From contig NC_084942.1 of NCBI RefSeq assembly GCF_958298935.1, positions 11,663,501 through 11,727,500 of the forward strand: DNA of 64,000 bases, in the 5' to 3' direction. The DNA is from Phragmites australis (lineage: Eukaryota > Streptophyta > Magnoliopsida > Poales > Poaceae). Below the pieces are notes generated by a model, which worked only from the letters and a program-made list of their open reading frames with translations, had not been told where the DNA came from and did not search any database. Below are positions 55,221 to 64,000 of this stretch, in pieces. The translations under genes and the position numbers were made by a program. How positions within the stretch are numbered: the stretch's first letter is position 1; the number at the start of each line of letters is the position of its first letter.

Positions 55221-56268
55221 TGCCCTAAGAGCACCTACTCTTGAACAAAAACAATAATTTTCTATCAGCCAAAGATACCCGTGACCAAAAATCAGGGGGG
55301 GGGGGGACGGCATTCTCGAAACAGCACTTCTCTAGCAGTCACAGGTACCTGCGGAAAAAATCGGGGGGAAACGGCGCTATCCAATCTTAAAAATTCATCA
55401 TTGCCGAAGTGTCACCCCAAATAAATAATCGAGAATGTCATTCGCCAAAGAAGACTTCACTCAAGTAAGCGAGAAAATGTTCCTAACATCCGAAAACATT
55501 GCGAAACTCCCCAATGTCACTTCAAGTGCGGTGCCGCCGAAGTAAACGCAAAAAAGCGAAGTAATAATAATTGTAAAAGCACCCTTTATTCCGCAAAGCG
55601 ATCAACATCAGGACCAATAAAATCCTTATACCACCAACTAAAAACAAATTTAAAGGCTATGCCTTGACTAGCATGAAAATGCATGGTTGGGTCCAGAGGG
55701 GACCCAACATAAGTAGAAGTCGATGGAGATGCACAAAGGGCATCTTCGCCTTCAGTGTGTTCAACCAATTGCGAAGAGGGCCCACGGTGGTCGCAAGCTG
55801 CGGCTGGCGAGGTGGGAGCCCATCGTCGTCTTCGGGCTCAATCTTCGGCTCAATGAGCATAGGCGGACGCTCGACGTCTCTATGCACGGTACAACACAAG
55901 TGTTGCTCAGCTCTGCGGTTAACTAAGGCTGAAGGGCTAAAAGATTTCCAAAATGCTTTAGTCCTATTATTCATTTCATCGTATGCCTTACACTTCGCAT
56001 GCCAGTACCGCTAGAACTCAATATCTGGATGACGGTGGTGAAATGATTCCCATCAAGACCAAGACACAAAAAAATTGTCCCTCATCATGGTATCGAGGAC
56101 AGCCTCTTTGGCTACCTGCACAGTGTCCGAAGGGAGGACCTGCACATGGAGTGCAACAAGTCAAGAACATTTTGCAACAAATAGAATATTATATATTACA
56201 TCGTCAATGTATGATACATTGCCCCAGTGTATAAGGAAAACTCAAACAAAATGACGCTTCGCGCTGAG
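55221..56268. other. Spacer between tandem array and antisense gene
   Basis: Contains further gaagtgtc words (55404, 55500) and a run of ten G at 55296. Frames in 55586-56268 show nothing recognisable; they may be the 3' UTR of the antisense gene. Confidence 0.5.
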
Positions 56269-58969
56269 TCATTCCACCTTCCTGGTTTCTTCGGCCGCCG
56301 CAGTTGTAGCTTTAGATGAAGGATCATCCCTCGCCTTCGCCTGCAAAAGAAATATTTCTTAAAAGAGTACACGACCAGGAAGACAACAAAACCGTTAATA
56401 TGATGCAACGTACTCGCTGGCGGTTGATCTTCGCCTCTTGGAGGGCGAGCTCGCGGCCGTGTTTGCACCAATAATTGGTGGTAAACGATTGGGTAGTGGC
56501 CTTCGACAGCCTTGTAACGGTCGAAGTCAACATATCTATGGGGTACTGGAAGGTGGACTTTTGGAGCGCAATATGATGGTCGCATCCCGTCATTTCAATC
56601 GACTAGACAAGGCTTCGGGCAGCAACAATCGCGCAGAAGTCGCCATATAACTAAGCGGCTGGGAGAAGAGTCCCACTGGTTTCATTAATCCAACTTATAA
56701 GACTGCCCAGCCTGACAATGTTGAGTGTTGGGGGCGTGGCCGAAGCACCAATCCCTTCGAAGGTATTTCTGATAGCTTCGCATGCAGTGACAGCCTTCGG
56801 CTCTAGCTCCCCAAGCGTGTTTAAGGCACCTTCGGACAAAGCCTTTGCCTTGCTTAGCTCTTCTTGCAGCCGCTATGTTTTAGCGCTCTCTGTGGCGCAA
56901 AGCGCCTGCAGGTCAGACACTTGCGCTTCAGATGATTGCAAGTTTTGACGCAAGCATTTGTCTTCCTCTTCGGCCCCTTGTTTCTCTGAGTGAAGGGCGC
57001 TGAGTTCCTTCTTGAGTTGCTCCAAGCACGACTCGGCTTCCCTTGCTCGGCGCGAAAATTCGCGCTTCTAGCCTTCGGCTCTTTCAGCCCGCTTTTGAAG
57101 CATATCAATCTGCGCATCTGCACTCCGAGCACGGGCTTCATAATTCTCTGCCTGTTTGCGCTGAGCCCACAAAATAAGCAAAGCCTGGGAAGCCGCACGG
57201 ATATGAGTGATTATTAAAAAGACAATAATAATAATAATAATAATAATGGAACATACTAGTATACCTTCGCAATCGCCACGTCAGAGGCATCGATAAGTTC
57301 GGTGACGGGCTTTCGGGCGAGCAAAATCTCAAGCTCAGGGAGGACGAAGGTACTAAAAATCTTCTTCGCATCACTGACCTCCCCGGTGCTTGGTTCGAAG
57401 GAGGAAACCTTGAACACCTCAGGCACGATGGCCTTCACGTCAAGTAGCCCTTCGTGGCCCATCGACCCTTTCCCGCCACGATGGGGCGCGCTTGGAGTTG
57501 ATGCCTTAGTCCCGGAGGACGAGCTCGAAGGCGATGAGGGTGAAGAGTAGGCTACCGCTTCAAAATTTTTGGTCCCTTCGACCTCGGTTTTCCTGGCGGT
57601 AGCCTCAATGATAGTTCCCGTCTTTGCCAACTCCTCCTCGCCGTCACTTAAAATTAGCGTGGGAAGTTCCATGCGAGAGCAGAACCCCGACTTTGGAGAA
57701 GGACGGGGATCCTGGGTGCCCTCCAGAATCTCTTGCCTTGGCACGTCATGTGGCGCAGCCGAACCCTCCGGAGATGCCTCTTCGTGGACATCATCGGGGG
57801 CAACTTCGCGCGGCCTTTTCTGAAGGGCAAGCGCCTTCTTTTTCCGGCCTCCCTGCGGTGAGCGCTCGGGCTACTTTCATTTCTTCAAGGCACCCATGGG
57901 AACCTCTTCGCGCGATGTCTTCTGCGGGGAGCCTCTCCAGGACCCTGCAGCAACGCACTAGCCTTCAGCCTCTCCCGGTATGAAAGGTCCCTATATTCCA
58001 AGACTAGATTGAGTCTTCGGACAAGACCTTGTTCGGCGCATAACTGGGCTTTGCCCGTTGTAAACTTCCCAACAAGCATTGTAGCTTTGGCCTCGACTTC
58101 GGACACCGACAAATCTGGAAAAGGTCAGGAAGCGTAAGCAAGTGATAGCGAAGTTAAAAACCAGAAAAATTAATAGCAAAAAAATGTATACCCGTGAAGC
58201 CGTGCATGGAAGGATGAGGACGGCAAAGCCCCTCAGGCCTTTTCTCCCCAAAATCCAGGATACTCCAGTCCCGGCTAAGGGGCTACACTCCAGCGGCTAC
58301 AAACTCCTCTACGAGGTCACGAGTGGATAAATACTTCGCACACCTAGTGAAGGCCTCGAGAGCTGTCCGCTGGGATGCTTTCAAGCGCACGTTTGGAGCA
58401 CGGTTTCCCTTTACTTCCTTGCATTTCGAAACAAGAAATTCTTCTAGATCTAGGTAGAACCACCACTGTGTCTAGTCGCTCGGCCATTTGTTCTTGTATA
58501 CAACGACGGGCGTGGATAACCCAGCACAGTAAGCGAAGTTTAGGCACCCATAATGTGCCTAGCTCTGGACACCTCAGGCGAACATTGGCTTTGGCTGGTG
58601 ATGAAGCCGATGAGTAGCAGCGAAGGCCCTAGCCCATGCCTTCACTCCCTCGGACCGAGTGGCCCATGCAAAAAGCCCCATCCTTACAATGGCATTGGGC
58701 GTGAGCTGGTGAAGGTGAACTTCGAATAATTTCAGCACCTTAACAACCATGTGATCGCATGGCAAGCGAAGACCTGCTCGAAAATAATGAACGAATACAA
58801 CTGCTTTGTCGTCAGAAGGCTCTGGTGTCTCCTGATTCCCACGGAGCTGGACTTTTGATACATCGCTGATCAATCCCTCTTTCACGAGGCTCACTTACAC
58901 TTCATCTTCTATCTTAGACTGCCTAATCCAGTATGTCTTTGGGCAAGTAGACCTGGCCTTCGGTGCCAT
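56269..58969 (-). pseudogene. Antisense gene of element B, four exons
   Basis: Exons by eye: 58969-58192, 58114-57265, 57185-56414, 56340-56269. Introns are 77, 79 and 73 nt, each GT...AG. Exon 1 has MAPKARSTCPKTYWIRQSKI and LRLPCDHMVVKVLKLFEVHL (gypsy-type transposon family domain). Exon 2 has SVSEVEAKATMLVGKFTTGK and a Ser/Pro-rich part. Exon 3 is a long coiled coil (AENYEARARSADAQIDMLQK on). The last exon ends EETRKVE. A few stops and shifts remain. A ctataaatacc box lies upstream at about 59085. Function unknown. Confidence 0.7.
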
Positions 58970-59079
58970 TGGGATGAACAGAGAAGCCTTGGATAGGGAA
59001 AGACTCAGAGGGCAGTAAGGGGCTTCATACGAGAGCGAAAGCTTGAGCAGGGACGTGCAGTAAAAACAAACAACCGTGG

Positions 59080-59095
59080 GCCGGTATTTATAGCA
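59080..59095 (-). promoter_or_regulatory. TATA box of the antisense gene in B
   Basis: On the minus strand gctataaataccggcc, about 115 bases upstream of the ATG at 58969, so the antisense gene has its own promoter independent of the LTR. Assigned from motif and spacing. Confidence 0.55.
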
Positions 59096-59355
59096 AAGAG
59101 GGCAGCAGTTAAAATGAGGCACATCGGATTTTGAACCAACGAGGGAAATGATGCTTGGGTATACATCGAAGGTATTAAATGCATGTCAACAAAACAGTTA
59201 CCCAGGGGCCGCATGGTCATACTGTAAAAAAATAAATAAATAAGCAATTTGACTGAAGTGCATCCGCCCCAGCAAGACTTCGACAGGCCGAAGGGGACGG
59301 AGTTGAGAAGCATCTTAAAGACTATAGGTTCGGCCCATCGATGATGAACATTACT

Positions 59356-59365
59356 CATAGGGGGC
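59356..59365 (+). promoter_or_regulatory. Polypurine tract of element B
   Basis: catagggggc directly before the 3' LTR start at 59366. Confidence 0.55.
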
Positions 59366-61618
59366 TGCTATTGGGGATGATCTCCCTCCCCCCTTCGGAG
59401 GATAGCTCAAAGTCTGCCAGAGGTTTCGCACTCTTTTCACTACATGTTTGTTTCAGGGACTGCAGGTGAAGGTAGCAAAGATCATGAAGTACTCTCGGTC
59501 GAAGGATGTAGGTGTGCCCGAAGTCCCGGCTTCCCGCGTCGGTGAAGGCGGTGGTGAGCCTTCGGCCGAAAGCCAAAGTCCACGCCAGCGGTTCTATTGA
59601 CTGGAGTGGGCGAAGGTAGCAGCGGGTCTTCGACCTCGAGCCGAAGACCAGCTCTTGACCCTAACAAAGGTGACTAGCCATCATATTGACAGACATTGCA
59701 TGCAGTTTTGTAAAACAAAACATTTAAAAATGTAGGTTCAATATGATCAAGGACACTTGCCTTCTCCTTACTGCTGCTCAGTGTATTCTTGCTCCTGGTC
59801 TTGATGTTCTTCAAATTGATCCGGGACGTTATCGGCTAATCGTACAATCACCAGCAAATAAACAAACAAGATACACTAAGAATAGAGCACAAAACAAAAG
59901 AACAACGAGATAAAAACTTCCTAAAAAGAAAGAACACTGAAAAACGAATCCATCGGCGCAAGAATCGCTTAAATCGGAGTTACAATGAAAAAGTTAGGGC
60001 TAAAACAAGTCTAGGGTTAAATCTGGAAAAAGAAAAGGGCCTAAATTGAATTAACAGAAAGTTTAGGGACCTTTTTGTAAAAATAGAAGGACCTAAATGT
60101 AAATATGAAAAAGTATAGGGACCTAACTGTAAAAAGATAGGGCTCTTTTTGTTATTTCAGAAAAGTTCAGGGGCTAAATTGCAAAATTACCAATTAAAGG
60201 AACTATCTGGGATTTTTGGAATTATCTTTGTACTGGAAAAGCTTGAATTGCTGACTGAGCTGGCATGGCTGACATGGCATGATGACAGGGATGACACATC
60301 AGCATATATGTCAACGTGGCAAGATGAGGTGGCAGGGTATTGCTGACTGGTTTAAGTGGACAGGTGGCGGCATGGGATTGGTGGCCGAAGGGGTAAAAAG
60401 GGTGATCTAATCTGGGCCGTGTGGACTAGATCGGACGGCTCAGGACAGATGGATACCGACGGGGAGGGAGTTCACGGCGGAGCCGAGCTCGGGCACGGCG
60501 GCGACACGCCGGAGACAAGCGCTAACCTCGGCCTCGGATCACGACGACAAGCGGCGGAACACGACGAGAAGGTAACGGCGATCTCGTTTTGGAGCTTACC
60601 GAGGGCGGCGCGGCACGGGAAGGTGGTCGGTGACGGAAGGGGGCGGCGGCTGCTTCGGGAACTCGTCGGAGAGGGCACTCCGGCGATCTATCAGCGGTGG
60701 CGAGGGCCAGAAAAGCTTCGGGTGGGTCACGTGGTTTCGATGGTGGGCTCGGAAGGCTCCGGGATGCTCGGGATCGGCGGGGCGGCGAGCTCGTGCAGTG
60801 GCGGCGGCTATGGCGTTGGTGGCGCGATGAATCTCGGCGAGAAGGCTCGGTTTCGACGAGTTGGCGATGGGAACTGGTCGAGGGGGATCGGGCTAGCTAT
60901 ATAGGCGGGTTCGGAAAGGCGGGGTGCTCTAGGACTCTAGGGCGACGGCGGATCGACTCGGACACGGCGGCGGGGAGTTGTATCCGAGCTCAAATCCGCG
61001 ATTTCCTTAGAGATAAGGCCAGCTAAAGATAAAGGGGATCCCGGGGTTTTGATTTGACTACTTTCTAGAAGTTCTCGGGTTCGGTTTGGGCTCGGATTCG
61101 AACGAAAAACGACGGCCGGCGCGTTCCCGTGTCTGCGTCGGAGTCCGACTGAGGAGGAAGAAGGTCCTGACATGCGGGACCCACATGTTAGCGACTTGGG
61201 TGAGGCAACTCGGCGCATGGGCTGGTGCGCGGAGATGGGCCAAGGTAGGCGGCCCGGGTGGGAGGGGAGGTCGGCGACGACTGGGCTGAAGCCGAGGAGA
61301 GGCTGGGCCGAAAAGGGAAAAGGCAGCCCGGTAGAGGTTTTATTCTTTTTCTTTTTCCTATGAATTCAAAATCCAGGCAAAAACTCTTCAAATAAATTCA
61401 TCAAAAATCAAATAAAATACTACTTGCCAAATCAGCATGAATGCAAAATATTCACTTATATCCTATGTCATTTATATCTTCTTTCATATAAAATAGGGTT
61501 TTCTCTCTTTTAAAATATTTAAACCCATTTTGAACTTATCAAATATTGAGAAATTTTAGAATTGGAAAAAATTAGTGTGTTACAAAGGTCCACCTTGTTT
61601 GGGACTTCGGTCGCAACA
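59366..61618 (+). repeat. 3' LTR of element B, interrupted
   Basis: 59366-59657 matches 47021-47298 and 61585-61618 matches 47597-47630. Between them lie 1927 bases of another LTR type. The 298-base middle of the LTR, including the TATA box, is missing and no TSD flanks the inserted DNA, so this is insertion plus deletion or a repair event, not a simple transposition. Confidence 0.8.
59658..61584 (-). repeat. Reversed gypsy LTR fragment within the B 3' LTR
   Basis: On the minus strand it starts TGTAACACAC at 61584, has a GC-rich leader, a palindromic ctatatag box near 60897, then clauses such as ttttgcaatttagcccctga and ctctattcttagtgtatc, and finally gaaggcaagtgtccttgatc. These clauses are common in long LTRs of a grass gypsy family. 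Open frames at 60356-61026 are GC-driven and lack domains. Confidence 0.6.
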
Positions 61619-61623
61619 GATGA

Positions 61624-61858
61624 CAACACAATCAAATCAAGAGGCAAATGAAACCAATTAAGATAATACATGATTTCAAAAGTTCACAAGGCCATACCTC
61701 ATTACTTGGATGCATGGTAAGAACAAATTATGATACCAATTATAAGGACAACCATGTTCTTACCAATATTATATCTCCCTTTTTGCTACAATTTCCCTCA
61801 ACATTATGTCCCCCTTTTTTTGTTGTGGCTACCATGTAGAAAGTTGTTCATTTTTCTC
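61624..61858 (-). other. Internal 3' part of element C, right of B
   Basis: On the minus strand it ends ..caatcaccaaaaagggggagat when joined across B to 47015. Two extra gggggacat/gggagat runs (about 61780-61815) look like copies of the polypurine tract. Ends at the junction with G. Confidence 0.65.
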
Positions 61859-64000
61859 CATTGCCTTCCAGGTGACCTAGGCATGCTACGCTCGCGGTGT
61901 GTAGGCATATCGTGCAACGAGGATTCCTTGCGACAGCATTCCTCGGAGCACCGCAACTCTGCCATCGAGGACGTCCCCTGTTTTGTGGCTTCGACACTCG
62001 AGACTATGCAAATGCCTTTTAGGGCACCTTGGGCATAATCTGCCTTGCAAGTAACCTAGGCATAAGCGGCGCCCACAGTGTGTGGGCCTCACTGTCTACC
62101 GAGACTTTGCAATACCTTCCAGGAAATCTAGGTAGTCTTGCCTTCCAGGTGACCTAAGCATGCTACGTCTGCGGTACGTGGGCTTGTCACGCCACCCGAA
62201 GATGTCCTACAGGTGGCGCGTAACACGGTCTATCAAGGAAATCCCTTGATACGTGGCTACTACAACTCCGAGGCCGCACAATGCCTTCCAAGAAACCTGG
62301 GCAGACCCGCCCCCTAGGCGACCTAGGCACGATGTGTCTGCGGGAGTGTAGGGATTTTGCATGGTTACACTAGCTAAGTTTTGCAGTCTACTGTTGGCAA
62401 TAAGAAGCTAGTTGTAGCATAAAACATAGCTAGGTTATATAACTATTCATGCTAAATGAGAATGTAACTTAGGTTCTACTGCTTCTACCTAGTGGCTATC
62501 TATTGCAAAACGACTTCTAGCAGTAGGGTTGGAGGCCTCCAACAGACTCTAACCTTGACTTATGAAAGACGGATCACTAGGTAAACTACTTGGTAGTTAA
62601 CAGTTGGCGTACCTTTGTAAGAATAAGGCCTCTATTGTGAGGCTTGGTGGCCTTGAAGCCTGTGGCTAGGCTGGGAGAGGTGGTGCTTGACCCCCTCAGC
62701 CTATAGTCGTTGTCCGGCCCCGGAGGTAATCCGTCCGGAGCCTGGCGATCGCATGTTAAAGGTGTAGTCGAAGGCAAGTCGGGAGAGGCGGTCCTCGACC
62801 GCCTCGGCCCTTAGCCACTGCTCGGCTCCGGAGCCTATCGACGGCGTGTCCCCGACTCAGTTCTCGTTGCTGGATGTGGTACCGTTGGTAGGGTTGGTAG
62901 TGACAGTGTAGGGTTGAGAGGCCAGGGATTTGCCCGGAAGTTTGCCCAAGGCCTCCAAATTCTGTGTCATCCTTCGCCCGCTCCTTCTGTGGCTAGGTAT
63001 TCTGCTTGCCTTCCAAGGTATTCCTCCCAGAAGGTCATGAGGGTACGGTGGTCGTTGGTGTTGTAGCCGCACCCTGGTCTGTGCAGGATGCACTCGTGTG
63101 TCTTCAGGGGTGCCGGAGCTTGTAGTTGTTGTTGGGGTCACTGTCGAAGGCGATGTGTCCCGGAGCCTGTGGTTTCCCCAGGGTCTCTTTCCCCTTTGGG
63201 AGACCATCGATGCTGCCCAGTGAACCGGCTTTTGGAGCCAAAGTGGTTCTGACTATGCCTCCCCGGACAAGGTGGGTTGGGGTTCCGTATGCGCGGTTGG
63301 CGTTGCGAGGGTGGTGTCGGAGGCGTTGGCAGGGTCCGCGCACCCCGGAGCCCTCCTTCTCCTTGGAACCCTGTTTCACCTGAGGGGCCCAAGGAGGGTG
63401 TTGGGTGGACAGACTTTCCGAAGATGTTGGCTTGCTCGGGGTATCCTAGGTGTGGTCGAAGGGGATACCTGGGGACTAAGCCCAGGTGGGAGCACTCCTG
63501 GGTTGTACCGCCCAGAACCATTGGAAGGCGGCCTGCTTTGCTGTGGCTTCGGCTGCGTCCTCTCTTAAGGCGGTGAGGTATTTGTCGTCCAGAAGCTAGA
63601 AGGCCTCCACGCCGTCTCGTGTTCCTGTACTGACCTAGGGTTCTAAGTTGGCCAAGGTCGGAGGAATGCCGTCCCACACGGGCTGGAGCATGCATACGGT
63701 GCGTATGACTGGGACAGCCATGCATATGGTTGCATGCTTGCAACGGTGGCTATGGCGGTTTTAGCTAGCCCTTTGTTGGTTTTCCTGGTGGATTTCTACC
63801 TCTCTTAGCACTTTTGTGTTCGAGTCCCCACGGATGGTGCGTTGTTGGAGCAAGAGTTCGTCTTGCCCCAGCAAGTACGGCGAGAGTTTGCTTTAAGGAG
63901 GAGACTCAAGCTTGGAGATGAAGTTTAAGAGGAAGGAACACCACGAATGTATTGATGATAGAAAAAATAGATTGCTCTCGGAGGAGTATCACATTTTGAC
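61859..64000 (-). mobile_element. LTR element G, 5' part, continues beyond window
   Basis: 61866-63842 is collinear with D 34590-36558: CCTAGG-rich repeats, one or two 107-bp-type units (about 62690-62860), the gag-like remnant (minus frame 63743-63138) and the PBS. The LTR starts TGTTGGAGCA at 63843 and runs off the window. The left end is broken at the joint with element C. Confidence 0.75.
63843..64000 (-). repeat. 5' LTR of element G, partial
   Basis: 158 bases matching the left end of the LTRs at 24974 and 30090, closest by eye to that of E (ttggagcaagagttcgtctt). The rest lies outside the window. Confidence 0.85.

Larger units (their letters stand above)
47021..61618 (+). mobile_element. 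Grande-like Ty3/gypsy (Tat lineage) element B
   Basis: Complete from LTR to LTR with the GATGA TSD, 14.6 kb including a solo LTR and a foreign LTR piece. Order: 5' LTR, PBS, gag, protease, RT, RNase H, second RNase H-like domain, integrase, 110-bp tandem array, antisense gene, polypurine tract, 3' LTR. The maize element Grande has short LTRs, tandem repeats and an antisense gene in the same places (family knowledge). All coding parts are broken by stops. Confidence 0.85.
45445..61858 (-). mobile_element. Element C, reversed sibling of the gag-only element, split by B
   Basis: A 3' LTR on the minus strand (45445-46994), its polypurine tract and the last internal bases reach 47020; after B and its TSD the internal DNA resumes at 61624-61858. 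That internal DNA matches 17290-17508 in words and order (ggtaagaacatgg, attggtatcat, ggccttgtg). The 5' two-thirds are missing: at about 61859 the sequence passes into element G. Confidence 0.75.

Noticed and set aside
60356..61026. GC-rich open frames up to 182 codons on both strands
   Set aside because: Lie in the GC-rich leader of a reversed LTR; many overlapping frames of Gly/Arg type and no domain.
63138..63743. 201-codon minus-strand gene
   Set aside because: It is the gag-like remnant of G in one of its frames; equivalents in D and E are broken and differ in frame.

Overview
This window is nuclear DNA of a grass, probably of the panicoid group. Almost all of it is nested, decayed transposable elements. 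The evidence is Ty3/gypsy Tat-type elements with antisense genes, CRM-like long terminal repeats (LTRs) that encode the end of pol, CACTA subterminal repeats, a plant LINE, and one small grass-type RIN4/NOI gene with a plant intron. The species call is inference. There are no bacterial features, CRISPR arrays or rRNA/tRNA genes that I can support.

Layout. 1-4573: 3' part of a decayed Ty1/copia element with a short 3' LTR. 4574-7013: intergenic DNA with a possible hAT-like element (4931-5647). 7014-about 20022: a CACTA-type transposon split by a CRM-like gypsy element (7570-12008, target site duplication (TSD) AAGAT) and by a gag-only LTR element (12680-19073, TSD GTGAT). 20040-22266: a low-copy island with the only convincing host gene, a RIN4/NOI-like protein on the minus strand (20289-20862, one intron).

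22267-38012: a minus-strand LINE cut into three pieces. One gap holds a Tat-like element F (22721-about 28690, antisense ORF), itself interrupted by element E (23720-25887). The other gap holds a three-LTR tandem array D (29410-37474). E, D and a third copy G at the right edge belong to one non-autonomous, repeat-rich LTR family, all on the minus strand. 38013-42280: a copia LTR fragment, a truncated PIF/Harbinger transposase and an unassigned gypsy-type LTR-like stretch.

42281-61858: a three-layer nest. Element A (Grande-like, reversed) holds element C (reversed sibling of the gag-only element), which holds element B (Grande-like, forward, 47021-61618, TSD GATGA). B carries gag, protease, reverse transcriptase (RT), two RNase H regions and integrase, a 110-bp tandem array, and an intron-containing antisense gene between pol and the 3' LTR. 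A 908-bp solo LTR (TSD GGTAC) sits inside the B RT. 61859-64000: element G.

Function. No autonomous element is intact. Non-autonomous elements (gag-only pair, E/D/G) would have depended on enzymes from relatives. The most interesting signals are the antisense gene with conserved intron placement in A and B, antisense ORFs at the same relative place in two other families (F, D), the three-LTR tandem element with outer TSDs, and the surviving RIN4-like gene between heterochromatin-like nests.
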